DNA of 35,845 bases from Anaerolinea sp. (GTDB taxonomy: Bacteria; Chloroflexota; Anaerolineae; Anaerolineales; Anaerolineaceae), in the NCBI GenBank assembly GCA_029975965.1, contig JARKOV010000153.1:1-35845 (forward strand), given 5' to 3'. A model generated the notes under the pieces. The model did not search any database. It was not told the DNA's origin and was given only the letters and a program-made list of their open reading frames with translations. Both the position numbers and the translations under genes were made by a program. This document shows, one piece after another, positions 25,229-32,909 of this stretch (its first letter is position 1; every line of letters starts with the position of its first letter).

Positions 25229-25660
25229 CTACGATAAATTCAGCCTGTAAAGGTTGGTCTCGCGTGGCTGAAAGCCCATGCGCCGGTATAACCGGTTTGC
25301 CGCCTCACGCGATGGGCGCGAGGTCAGATCAACCGCTCCGGCGCCATACTCGATCGCCAGCCGGATCGCCTCACGCGTGAGTGCTTCGCCGATCCCTTGA
25401 CCGCGAACCGACTCATCGACCACGACATCTTCGATCCAGGCATGCGCGCCAGCCGGCGTTTTGAAGGTGACCAGGGTCAGCGTGCCCACCAGCCTGCCGG
25501 AATCGTCCCGGGCGAATAGCAGGGTGCCGGCTTCGCTTGCAACCACCGCCTCCAAGTCCCTCTGTGAAGGCGCGGGGTGGCTGGGGTTGAGCTGTGGCAT
25601 CAATCGGGCGAAAGCCTCTACGATCTCATCGGTGACATGGCTGATTTTCTCGATATTCAT
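25229..25660 (-). CDS. GNAT-family N-acetyltransferase
   Basis: A 143-residue acetyltransferase. Motif A reads IEDVVVDESVRGQGIGEALTREAIRLA, with the Q/RxxGxG acetyl-CoA loop (RGQGIG), and SREAANRLYRRMGFQPRETNLYRL for motif B and the end. The start is ATG 25660 (MNIEKISHVTDE). Upstream in-frame sequence to 25708 has no GNAT character. The GAGG touching the ATG is too close to work as a Shine-Dalgarno, and a TATACT (25672-25667) sits 6 nt before the ATG, so a leaderless mRNA is likely. Substrate unknown. Confidence 0.85.
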   Translation of the reverse strand: MNIEKISHVTDEIVEAFARLMPQLNPSHPAPSQRDLEAVVASEAGTLLFARDDSGRLVGTLTLVTFKTPAGAHAWIEDVVVDESVRGQGIGEALTREAIRLAIEYGAGAVDLTSRPSREAANRLYRRMGFQPRETNLYRLNLS

Positions 25661-25666
25661 CCTCAA

Positions 25667-25672
25667 AGTATA
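25667..25672 (-). promoter_or_regulatory. -10 element for a leaderless transcript (gene at 25660)
   Basis: TATACT on the minus strand, six nt before the ATG. No good -35 at 16-18 nt. Same spacing as at 7690, 14679 and 27640. Confidence 0.55.
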
Positions 25673-25725
25673 GCCTGGAATTCCCCCGGGTTCGCCAAAA
25701 TCGATCAAAGTCCAGACAATAAATA

Positions 25726-25754
25726 TTACAAAAACTATCCAAATGTGCTACAAT
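25726..25754 (+). promoter_or_regulatory. Promoter for the UbiA-type gene
   Basis: TTACAA (25726-25731), a 17-nt spacer and TACAAT (25749-25754) with TGC just upstream (extended -10). It is followed by a leader with GGGAGGT. Confidence 0.6.
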
Positions 25755-25784
25755 TCACAATCAGACATTGGGAGGTATGGATTT

Positions 25785-26783
25785 ATGAATGTTGCCATGT
25801 GGGCCAAGGCTCTCCGCGTCATCCCACGGATCAGCAAGGATGAATGGGACCGGCTGGATGTCATTTCGCGCTGGTTGATCTCCACCCGCGCGGCGGTGCT
25901 GATCATGACCTTCATCTCCGCCACCATCGGCGGGCTGCTTGCCGCGCGCGACGGCATGTTTAACTTCCTCTACTGGTTTCTGGTCGTGATCGGGCTGGTC
26001 TTCGCACACGCGCTCAACAACCTGCTGAACGACCTCACCGACTACAGCCGTGGCGTCGACAAGGACAATTACTACCGCACGCAATACGGGCCGCAACCTC
26101 TGGAAGCGGGACTGATGACTCGCCGCCAGTTGCTCACCTACGCGGCCGTCACAGCAATCATTGCGCTGGCTGCCGGGGCCTACCTGGTAGCGGTGCGCGG
26201 CTGGCTGGCGCTGGTGCTGCTTGCCCTGGGCGCATTCTTCGTCCTGTTTTACACCTGGCCTTTGAAATACATTGGCCTGGGCGAAATCGCGGTGATCATC
26301 GTTTGGGGCCCCCTGATGATCGGCGGCAGCTACTTCATCATCACCGGGCTGTGGGACTGGCAAGTGGTGCTGGCCGGGCTGCCCTACGCCCTCGGCACCA
26401 CCACCGTGATCTACGGTAAGCACATCGACAAACTCGACCCCGACAAGGCCAAGGGCATCCACACCTTGCCGGTCCTCATCGGGGAAAAGGCAGCGCGAGT
26501 CAGCATGCAGGTGATGATCGTGCTGATGTACCTGCTGGTGATCGGCCTGGTGATCAGCGGATACTTCAGCCCGTTCATGCTGATCGTGCTCGGCGCGTTG
26601 ACCCTCGTTCCGGCCACCTGGAAAATGCTCTCGCAACCACGCCCGAGCGAGCCTCCCGCCGACCGCAAAGAGTTCTGGCCGATCTGGTTCGTTGGCGCTG
26701 CCTTTGTGCACAACCGCCGATACGGCATGCTTTTCTTGCTCGGCTTGATCCTGGATGTGGCTTATCGCCTCATTTTCACCTGA
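25785..26783 (+). CDS. UbiA-family prenyltransferase (MenA-like)
   Basis: A 332-residue integral membrane protein with about eight hydrophobic segments. It has both Asp-rich motifs of the UbiA superfamily: NNLLNDLTDYSRGVDKDNYYR for the first (NDxxDxxxD) and YGKHIDKLDPDKAKGIHTLPV for the second. It should attach a polyprenyl chain to an aromatic acceptor; similarity in tone to MenA suggests menaquinone synthesis, but the acceptor cannot be fixed. ATG 25785 is used because GGGAGGT lies 8-9 nt upstream. Its stop overlaps the end of the convergent gene at 26776 by 8 nt. Confidence 0.85.
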   Translation: MNVAMWAKALRVIPRISKDEWDRLDVISRWLISTRAAVLIMTFISATIGGLLAARDGMFNFLYWFLVVIGLVFAHALNNLLNDLTDYSRGVDKDNYYRTQYGPQPLEAGLMTRRQLLTYAAVTAIIALAAGAYLVAVRGWLALVLLALGAFFVLFYTWPLKYIGLGEIAVIIVWGPLMIGGSYFIITGLWDWQVVLAGLPYALGTTTVIYGKHIDKLDPDKAKGIHTLPVLIGEKAARVSMQVMIVLMYLLVIGLVISGYFSPFMLIVLGALTLVPATWKMLSQPRPSEPPADRKEFWPIWFVGAAFVHNRRYGMLFLLGLILDVAYRLIFT

Positions 26784-27528
26784 GCTCCACCTCAAGCCAG
26801 GCCGGCAGGTTGGGCAGCGCTCCTGTGCGCAAGCGCCCATCCGGTGGGAATGCGGCGTACTGGTTGTCAATCCAGATGACCAGGCCCAATTTTCCGCGTG
26901 GGGAAACCGGCGTTTCGAATACCACCCTGCCGTCGACTTCAAAACGGCAGGATTTTTCTTGCCAGTCCAGCCGGTAGTCATGCCAGGTGGTCACATCCAG
27001 ATGGAGCAGGGTAGAATCTTCATGGATGAATTTTGCCAGGATGCGCCTCACCCACCGGGCTGTGAACGGTAAAGCCAGGAGCGGAAGAGCCGGCACGCCC
27101 AGCGCCAGCAGCGCCGGAGACAGGTTGGGCGACGAGAAAGTAGCCGCCAAAAATCCCTGCGCCGGGTGACCCTCGCGAATTGCCAGGTGGTTGGGGGGCG
27201 AGGCATGGAAAAACCAGGCCGCGTTTGGCAGCGCGGGCAAGCGCGCGCTCACCCCACCGATACCCAGATCGGCCGTGAAGGGGTTATTCCAAAAGCCAAA
27301 CCCCCAGGTGCCGGGCAAATCCGCCGCCGATACCCGCGCGCGGAGCTCCAGGCTCAATGGAGGTCGCCAAAGAAATTCCTTCCGCGGGCGGTCACCGTAG
27401 TCATCCACCTGAGCCCAGCGATACACCCTGGATTCCCCAGCCGGGATGACCAGCCTCCAGCCGGTTTCACCCATGCGCTCTGTTACGGCGCCGCTGCTGC
27501 CTTTCTTAACCAGCACCAAGCCATCCAT
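26776..27528 (-). CDS. Hypothetical protein, ConA-like/GH16-like beta-sandwich
   Basis: 250 residues with no signal peptide. The order of features suggests a lectin-like jelly roll: SLELRARVSAADLPGTWGFGFWNNPF on one face, then THWHDYRL-type WHDYRLDWQEKSCRFEVDGRVVFETPVSPRGKLGLVIWIDNQYA, as in glycoside hydrolase family 16-like and 3-keto-disaccharide hydrolase folds. The GH16 catalytic ExDxxE is not visible, so a binding or uncharacterised role is more likely. TATGAT (27542-27537) lies 8 nt before the ATG and no Shine-Dalgarno is seen. Its 3' end overlaps the ubiA-type gene. Confidence 0.6.
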   Translation of the reverse strand: MDGLVLVKKGSSGAVTERMGETGWRLVIPAGESRVYRWAQVDDYGDRPRKEFLWRPPLSLELRARVSAADLPGTWGFGFWNNPFTADLGIGGVSARLPALPNAAWFFHASPPNHLAIREGHPAQGFLAATFSSPNLSPALLALGVPALPLLALPFTARWVRRILAKFIHEDSTLLHLDVTTWHDYRLDWQEKSCRFEVDGRVVFETPVSPRGKLGLVIWIDNQYAAFPPDGRLRTGALPNLPAWLEVELR

Positions 27529-27604
27529 ACAAGAGGATCATACCCTATTTTTCAGCAGGATATTGCCGATTTGCGGTCATCTTTCGCGAATCGACCTTTT
27601 CCCC

Positions 27605-27633
27605 TTGGTATCTGGCGCGCTTGATGGTTTAAT
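27605..27633 (+). promoter_or_regulatory. Promoter for a leaderless transcript (gene at 27640)
   Basis: TTGGTA (27605-27610), a 17-nt spacer and TTTAAT (27628-27633), six nt before the GTG start. No Shine-Dalgarno. Confidence 0.55.
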
Positions 27634-27639
27634 GAGCGG

Positions 27640-28596
27640 GTGAAGAAATCATCGCTTTGGATCGTCATCGCCTGCCTTCTTCTGGCCGCCTGTGGGGTTC
27701 TACCGGGTTTCCCAGCCCCAGTCGTTGACACCGGCCCCACACTGACTCCTTTACCCACTTCCACCTCGAAGAGTTTCCCGACGGTGGAAGATCGCTCTTG
27801 TCAGGTCGCCCGTTTTGAGCCGTTACGGGTCGACCAGTTGCAGGGCGATTTGCTGGCCTGGCGACCAGACCAGGATCAGCTTGCCTATGTCGCTCCGGCA
27901 GCCAGCTCCAATTGGTACGCCGGGACGCTGGAGATGGTCCAAGGACCTGAGTACGCAGAACCGGTTGTGATGGCTCCAGACACGTTGGTGTTCGGCGACC
28001 TGACCTGGTCACCGGATGGATCGCTTCTCGCCTATGTTGCCCTGCGCATTTCGGACGGCGTATACACCATCCAGACGGTCTCCCCAGAGGAGGGTATTCC
28101 GAAGGATTGGTTGCCGGGCGAGGTCGCGCGGACTGAGAACGGCAGCAGCGCCAAGGCGATCATCGGCTGGCAGGCTGGTCAGCGCCTGCGCGTGCTCTCC
28201 GCCTGCGGGCCCGACTGCGATCAGACATTGGAGATCAACCTGGCCACGGGCGAGGTGAGCGCGATTGGCGAGCAATTGCGGCGCGCCAAAGATCGCCTGG
28301 CACTGCGCGACCATTTGGTGATTCACGACGAGGAAACCTACCCCTACATGATCCAGCCAAACTGGTCCCATGATAACCGCATGATCGCTTACTTCGATGA
28401 AGATGACCGCGTCATGCTGGTCATCGTCACAGAGCAGGTGCAATACATCCTGGATGTGGGCATCAACACCCCTCGAGAGACGAAATGGTCCTACGATAAC
28501 CGGCACCTGGCCGTCCGCACCGACGATTGGGTGTATATTTTTGATCCGGTGTGCGAGAGAGAAAATGAACCTGCCTCGCCAACGATGACACCTTGA
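27640..28596 (+). CDS. Lipoprotein with TolB/WD40-like beta-propeller
   Basis: A 318-residue exported lipoprotein. MKKSSLWIVIACLLLAAC has a lipobox LAAC, with the lipid-attached Cys at residue 18, followed by a Pro/Thr/Ser linker. The body has WD40/TolB-like strands: DLTWSPDGSLLAYVAL, PNWSHDNRMIAYFDEDD and TKWSYDNRHLAVRTDD. Cys pair CGPDC lies mid-protein. Function unknown; probably a cell-surface binding protein. The start is GTG 27640, chosen for the signal peptide, and appears leaderless. The serS promoter begins inside the last codons. Confidence 0.75.
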   Translation: MKKSSLWIVIACLLLAACGVLPGFPAPVVDTGPTLTPLPTSTSKSFPTVEDRSCQVARFEPLRVDQLQGDLLAWRPDQDQLAYVAPAASSNWYAGTLEMVQGPEYAEPVVMAPDTLVFGDLTWSPDGSLLAYVALRISDGVYTIQTVSPEEGIPKDWLPGEVARTENGSSAKAIIGWQAGQRLRVLSACGPDCDQTLEINLATGEVSAIGEQLRRAKDRLALRDHLVIHDEETYPYMIQPNWSHDNRMIAYFDEDDRVMLVIVTEQVQYILDVGINTPRETKWSYDNRHLAVRTDDWVYIFDPVCERENEPASPTMTP

Positions 28597-28620
28597 CATC
28601 CCCTCCCGCGAGGTTATAAT
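28593..28620 (+). promoter_or_regulatory. serS promoter
   Basis: TTGACA (28593-28598), a 16-nt spacer and TATAAT (28615-28620): full consensus hexamers. The transcript would start near 28627. Confidence 0.9.
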
Positions 28621-28626
28621 CGAATG

Positions 28627-28880
28627 TAATTCCGACCCACCCGGAGCAAAGTAACCGTGACCCCATCCAGAGAGCCGGCGGTCGGTGCGAGCCGGCAGGA
28701 ACAGCGGTGAAATCCAACCCGGTCGCTCAGTCTGAGCGGGTCGCTCTCGCAGGGGTCTGCCCAGCAGGCCGTAAGAGAGCCGGACGGCGCCGTTATCGCC
28801 GGAAAGAGACCGCCGAAAGGCGGTGAAAGCAGGTGGCACCACGAGCGCCCCCTCGTCCTGCAACGACGTGGGGGCTTTCA
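28627..28880 (+). promoter_or_regulatory. T-box leader of serS
   Basis: The 3' T-box sequence AGGTGGCACCACG (28831-28843) is diagnostic. Its TGGC can pair with the GCCA end expected of tRNA-Ser (discriminator G). A hairpin GCCCCCTCGTC (28847-28857) with GACGTGGGGGC (28865-28875) and a T-rich tail forms the terminator that the T-box bulge would compete with. A candidate serine specifier TCC is at 28713-28715, in a loop enclosed by GCGA/CCGG (28687-28695) and CCGGTCGC (28719-28726). This stem is much shorter than a canonical Stem I, so the specifier assignment is tentative. Uncharged tRNA-Ser should switch serS on. Confidence 0.85.
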
Positions 28881-28903
28881 ATTTCGTGGAAGGAGTAGCT
28901 GCC

Positions 28904-30175
28904 ATGTTAGATATCAATCTGTTTCGTGAAACGCCGGAGGTTGTCCGGCAGGCGCTCGAACGGCGCCAGATCGACCCGGCGGTGGTCGACCGCGTGTTGG
29001 CGCTCGACGCCGAGCGGCGCAGCCTGCTTGCGCGTGCCGAGACGCTGAAAGCCGAACGCAATGCCGTCTCGAAGGAAATCGGCAAGAGCAAGGATGCCGC
29101 AGAGCGCCAGCAAAAGATCGAAGCCATGCGCAAGGTCGGAGATGAGATCACCGTCCTCGACGAGCGCGTGCGCCAGCTCGATGAAGCGCTCCAGGCCGAA
29201 GTTGCAGGGATCCCCAACCTCCCCCACCCCGCGGTGCCTCTGGGCAAGGACGAGAGCGAGAATGTGGTGGTGAAGACCGTCGGCCAGGTCCCCGAGTTCG
29301 ACTTCCCCCCTCTCCCGCACTGGGAGCTTGGCCCGAAACTGGGCATACTCGACTTCGAGCATGGCGTCAAGATCAGCGGCTCACGCTTCTATGTCCTCAG
29401 TGGTGCTGGCGCCCGCCTGCAGCGCGCTTTGATCTCCTGGATGCTCGATCTGCACATCCGCCAGGGTTATCGCGAGCAGTACCTGCCCTTCATGGTCAAG
29501 GAAGAGGTTCTGTTCGCTGCCGGGCAACTGCCGAAATTCCGCGACAACCTGTACCACGACGCGGAGGAAGATTACTGGATGGTGCCCACCTCTGAAGTGC
29601 CGCTGACTGGCCTCTACATGGGCGAAATCCTCGACGAAGCCGCTTTGCCGATGCATTACACCGCTTATACGCCCTGTTTTCGCCGCGAAAAAATGAGCGC
29701 CGGGCGCGACGTGCGCGGGATCAAGCGCGGACACCAGTTTGACAAGGTCGAAATGTACATCTTCTGCCGACCGGAGGAGTCGGAGCAGCAGCTCGAAAAG
29801 ATGCTCGCCGATGCCGAGCAAACCTGCGCCGAGTTGGGCTTCACTTACCGTGTGGTCAAGCTGTGCACCGGCGATCTGGGTTTCAACGCCTCGGTCACCT
29901 ACGATGTCGAGGTCTGGGCAGCCGGATGCAACGAATGGCTGGAGGTCAGCTCAGTCTCGAACGTCACCGACTTCCAGGCACGCCGCGCCAATATCAAGTA
30001 CCGCCCGGCAGGCGGTGGGAAAACTCGCCTGGTTCACACGCTGAACGGCTCAGGGCTGGGCATGCCGCGCACGTTGATCGCGGTGCTCGAGAATAACCAG
30101 CAGGAGGACGGCTCGGTGGTCGTTCCTGAAGTGCTGCGCCCCTGGATGGGCGGCGTGGACGTGATCCGTCCGTAA
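28904..30175 (+). CDS. serS: Seryl-tRNA synthetase
   Basis: A 423-residue class II synthetase. The N-terminal coiled-coil arm that reads tRNA-Ser is at about residues 25-110. Motif 2 is [26 protein letters not shown] and motif 3 is [19 protein letters not shown]. It begins [21 protein letters not shown], as in the family. AAGGAG precedes ATG 28904. Earlier in-frame codons lie inside the T-box terminator and are rejected. A DUF456 gene follows 14 nt downstream. Confidence 0.98.
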   Translation: MLDINLFRETPEVVRQALERRQIDPAVVDRVLALDAERRSLLARAETLKAERNAVSKEIGKSKDAAERQQKIEAMRKVGDEITVLDERVRQLDEALQAEVAGIPNLPHPAVPLGKDESENVVVKTVGQVPEFDFPPLPHWELGPKLGILDFEHGVKISGSRFYVLSGAGARLQRALISWMLDLHIRQGYREQYLPFMVKEEVLFAAGQLPKFRDNLYHDAEEDYWMVPTSEVPLTGLYMGEILDEAALPMHYTAYTPCFRREKMSAGRDVRGIKRGHQFDKVEMYIFCRPEESEQQLEKMLADAEQTCAELGFTYRVVKLCTGDLGFNASVTYDVEVWAAGCNEWLEVSSVSNVTDFQARRANIKYRPAGGGKTRLVHTLNGSGLGMPRTLIAVLENNQQEDGSVVVPEVLRPWMGGVDVIRP

Positions 30176-30189
30176 GGGGCCGGCTGACC

Positions 30190-30696
30190 ATGGATTTTCA
30201 ATTTCTCGGCGATATCACCCTGCTGACGATCACCCTGGCGGTCATGTTGATCGGCTGGATGGGTTTGGTCATCCCCATCCTTCCCGGGCTGGTGATCATC
30301 TGGGTGGCGGGGCTGGTGTTCGGCATCGTGTCCGGCTTCAGCACAGCCGGATGGATTATCATTGCGCTGATGACCATCCTGATGGTGGCCGGCAGCCTGA
30401 GCGACAACGTCATCATGGGCGCATCGGCTCGCCAGCAGGGCGCATCCTGGATAGCGATCGGCGTTGCGCTGGTCCTGGGGGTGGCGGGCACCCTGTTGCT
30501 GCCCCCTTTTGGCGGCCTGGTCCTCGCTCTGCTCGGTATTTTCGCCATCGAGTTCTACCGGCATCGCGATTGGCGAAAAGCGCTCAGCTCGGCAAAGAGC
30601 ATGGCATTCGGTTGCGGCTGGTCGGTGGTGGTGCGCGCTGGAATCGGCGCGCTGATGATCGGGTTGTGGATTTTGTGGGCCTTCGTGTTCGGGTAG
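30190..30696 (+). CDS. DUF456-family membrane protein
   Basis: A 168-residue membrane protein with about four hydrophobic segments. It has the look of DUF456: GWMGLVIPILPGLVIIWVAGLVFG near the N-terminus, a central NVIMGASARQQGASW, then GTLLLPPFGGLVLALLGIFAIEF. Function unknown. It starts 14 nt after serS with a TAAGGGG just upstream, so it probably shares the T-box-controlled transcript. Confidence 0.75.
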   Translation: MDFQFLGDITLLTITLAVMLIGWMGLVIPILPGLVIIWVAGLVFGIVSGFSTAGWIIIALMTILMVAGSLSDNVIMGASARQQGASWIAIGVALVLGVAGTLLLPPFGGLVLALLGIFAIEFYRHRDWRKALSSAKSMAFGCGWSVVVRAGIGALMIGLWILWAFVFG

Positions 30697-30796
30697 GTCC
30701 ATCGCCGGATAGGAAGCCATTTTTCCCTTCCCGTTCGAAATGGGCCGCTCAATGGCACTCGACTCAAAGGCATAAAACCATCCTCTACAAAGATTG

Positions 30797-30834
30797 CGGG
30801 TGTTTTCGCCGCCGGATGGTGGCGAAAACACCCG
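30797..30834. repeat. Perfect 14-bp inverted repeat
   Basis: CGGGTGTTTTCGCC (30797-30810) and its exact complement (30821-30834) flank a 10-nt loop. Neither strand has a following T tract, so it is not a standard terminator. It lies between the DUF456 gene and the promoter at 30855. The remainder of this 219-nt gap shows nothing else I can call. Confidence 0.6.
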
Positions 30835-30854
30835 CTTAAAAACCCTTTTCCCAC

Positions 30855-30882
30855 TTGAAAATAAGAAAATTTGTTCTATAAT
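30855..30882 (+). promoter_or_regulatory. Promoter for the GyrI-like gene
   Basis: TTGAAA (30855-30860), a 16-nt A/T-rich spacer and a perfect TATAAT (30877-30882). The following leader carries AAGGGG before the ATG. Confidence 0.85.
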
Positions 30883-30915
30883 TAAGCCAAAGAACAAAGG
30901 GAAAGGGGTAAGAGC

Positions 30916-31392
30916 ATGGAACCATTATTCGAATACAAGCCGTCACGCGTGTTGGCTGGGGTTTTGGTGCGGGGAATCCCCAAAGAGATCAACTACGGCG
31001 ACGTGTGGATGAACCAATACATGAAGTTCGACGAGTTCCTCAAGCCGTTCAGCGTCGATAAGGCCTATTATGGCGCCTCGTTCTGCCTCGGCGCGGACGG
31101 CGCGGTGGATTACGTGGCTGGAATGGTCGTGGAAGGGCTGGACTCCGTCCCGGAAGGGTTGGTGCTGCGCGAGATCCCCGCCGCACGGTTCGCCGTCTTC
31201 CCTTGCACGGTGGCGACCATCGGGCAAACCTTCAACGAGATCTACGAGCGCTGGTTGCCGGCGAGTGAGTACGAGTTCGACCCCGCCTCAGCCGACTACG
31301 AATATTATCCCCCAAACACCGAGGCAGACGGTTCGCCTGTGTTGATTTATCTGCCGGTCAGGGTAAAACAACCCCAGTTATCCGGGTTTTAA
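30916..31392 (+). CDS. GyrI-like / AraC effector-binding domain protein
   Basis: A 158-residue stand-alone effector-binding domain of the GyrI/SbmC (SOUL-like) fold. Features are VLAGVLVRGIP at the first strand, a central YYGASFCLGADGAVDYVAGMVVEG, LREIPAARFAVFPCTVATIGQTFNEIYERWLPAS, the conserved 'ipag.ya.f...G....l......iy..WLp.S' pattern, and the acidic tail EYEFDPASADYEYYPP. Members bind small cationic or hydrophobic ligands. A strong promoter and good ribosome-binding site suggest solid expression. Its end overlaps the convergent PHP gene by 15 nt. Confidence 0.85.
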   Translation: MEPLFEYKPSRVLAGVLVRGIPKEINYGDVWMNQYMKFDEFLKPFSVDKAYYGASFCLGADGAVDYVAGMVVEGLDSVPEGLVLREIPAARFAVFPCTVATIGQTFNEIYERWLPASEYEFDPASADYEYYPPNTEADGSPVLIYLPVRVKQPQLSGF

Positions 31393-31965
31393 CCCGTTCA
31401 AGCGATCGACCAGTCCGCGATCTCCGTCCAGCGAGGCGGGGATCTCGTTGAAATACCTGCCCACAGTCGCGGTGCTGTGCGCGTCCGAATTGGTCACCAG
31501 CGCCAGGTTCAGTTGCCGGGCAATTTGCCGGATTTCCTCTTCGCGATCGCGGGGCGTGTTTTGCGACCGCACCTCGATGGCATCCGGCGGGTTGGCTGCC
31601 AGGTCCACCTTGATTTTCGACCCATATCGAAAGGGGTGCGCCAGGACGATAAACCCCTGTTTCTGGCGCACAAACTGCACCAGCGAGGCGTAATCCCAAG
31701 CCTTTTGCTCCAGAATCGGGTCCTGCACGCCGATCACCAGGCAATCTTCGTTCTCTCGGGTAGTGATCTCGATCCCCGAATACACCCGGAACGGCGCATA
31801 TTGATCGTTGAGTTCCACCAGCCGGGCGGCAGGCACCAGGCGATGATGGTCGGTAAACACCAGTGCATCCAACCCGGCAGCCTGTGCAGCACGGATCATC
31901 GATTCCTCACCGGCTACCGCGCAATCGGAACGCTCGCTGGCATGCACATGCAGATCTACTTTCAC
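31378..31965 (-). CDS. PHP-domain phosphoesterase
   Basis: A 195-residue stand-alone PHP (polymerase and histidinol phosphatase) domain. Metal-binding motifs are seen in order: DLHVHASERSDC, VFTDHH, SGIEITT, VLAHPFRYG and NSDAHS. The substrate is unknown; related small proteins hydrolyse nucleotides or phosphorylated sugars. The start is GTG 31965 (VKVDLHVH), with GGAAAG close by. A 17-bp palindrome (32015-32031) lies upstream. Confidence 0.88.
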   Translation of the reverse strand: MKVDLHVHASERSDCAVAGEESMIRAAQAAGLDALVFTDHHRLVPAARLVELNDQYAPFRVYSGIEITTRENEDCLVIGVQDPILEQKAWDYASLVQFVRQKQGFIVLAHPFRYGSKIKVDLAANPPDAIEVRSQNTPRDREEEIRQIARQLNLALVTNSDAHSTATVGRYFNEIPASLDGDRGLVDRLNGLKPG

Positions 31966-32014
31966 CTTTCCATCCTTTTACAAATAATTTGAAACCACTC
32001 GGTCCTTACTGTAT

Positions 32015-32031
32015 GAGGTATCCAATACCTC
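32015..32031. promoter_or_regulatory. Palindrome upstream of the PHP gene (possible operator)
   Basis: GAGGTAT-CCA-ATACCTC, a perfect 7-bp inverted repeat, 50 nt before the PHP start codon. No T tract. It could be a repressor site or a leader hairpin. Confidence 0.35.
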
Positions 32032-32077
32032 GTAGGTGGAGCCTATTCCTCGACCTTCTGAGCAGTTGCCAGTTATT

Positions 32078-32845
32078 TTACGGGTTGGATGCACCACTTC
32101 CCTGGGCTGACGCACGCCGCGCATCCAACGCCCGGTACAACACGATCGATCCCGCCACCGCAGCATTCAGCGACTCGATCTTTCCCACCATCGGTAAGCG
32201 CACCAGCGCGTCGCACGATTTCCGCACCAACGGACGCATCCCCTCACCTTCGTTGCCGACCACCAATACCAGCGCCCCATCCAGGCGCACGCGCTCCACC
32301 GCTTCCGACTCCGGCCCGCCGTCCAGGCCGATCACCCAGGCATCTGCCTCTTCTTTGAACAAGGTGAGCGCCTGCGCCAGGTTGGCCTGGGCGACCAGCA
32401 GGTGCTCGCTCGCGCCGACCGAGGCGTGCACCACCGCCGGCGTGACGCCGGCGGCACGCGCCAGCGGCAGCACCACCCCGTGCACGCCGACCGCTTCGGC
32501 GCTGCGCAACAGGGTGCCCAGGTTTTGAGGGTTCTGTACCAGGTCCAGCGCCAAAACAAAAAGCGGCTCCCGGCGCTCGCGCGCCAGCGCGAGGATATCT
32601 TGCAAAGCGGCGTATGGGTAACCGCTCACCTCCAGCGCGACGCCCTGGTGACCTTCACCCAGCGAGTCCAGTTGCTGGCGCTGGACGCGGTAGACTTGCA
32701 GTTTGCGCGCCGAGGCAGACTGGAGAATCTTCAGCAGCCTGCCCTTCTCCTCGACTCCAGCGGCGACCAGCAGCCGGAAAAGCTGCCGGCGCCGCGCGCG
32801 CAGCACCTCGTAAACCGGGTTGCGTCCTATGATCCATTCTTTCAA
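32078..32845 (-). CDS. rlmB: 23S rRNA (guanosine-2'-O-)-methyltransferase, RlmB/SpoU family
   Basis: 255 residues. The N-terminal L30e-like substrate-binding domain (IIGRNPVYEVLRA) is followed by the SPOUT domain with all three motifs: NPQNLGTLLRSAEAVGVHGV, VVGNEGEGMRPLV and LPMVGKIESLNAAVAGSIVLYRAL. The start is TTG 32845; an ATG at 32837 is out of frame. It lies 64 nt after cysS in the same direction; the cysS-rlmB neighbourhood is also found in Bacillus. Confidence 0.92.
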   Translation of the reverse strand: MKEWIIGRNPVYEVLRARRRQLFRLLVAAGVEEKGRLLKILQSASARKLQVYRVQRQQLDSLGEGHQGVALEVSGYPYAALQDILALARERREPLFVLALDLVQNPQNLGTLLRSAEAVGVHGVVLPLARAAGVTPAVVHASVGASEHLLVAQANLAQALTLFKEEADAWVIGLDGGPESEAVERVRLDGALVLVVGNEGEGMRPLVRKSCDALVRLPMVGKIESLNAAVAGSIVLYRALDARRASAQGSGASNP

Positions 32846-32909
32846 GGGTTCGTCGCGCTCCCCTCAATTGGAGATAGTGGGGTATGCAGCCCTTCCAGGG
32901 ACGACATCA

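Noticed and set aside
25761..26981. Long minus-strand frame (about 406 codons) opposite the UbiA gene
   Set aside because: His/Gln/Asp-rich antisense of membrane-protein codons; no start signal or similarity.
28009..29370. Long minus-strand frame (about 453 codons) across the lipoprotein end, T-box and serS
   Set aside because: It crosses a promoter, a riboswitch and two real genes on the other strand.
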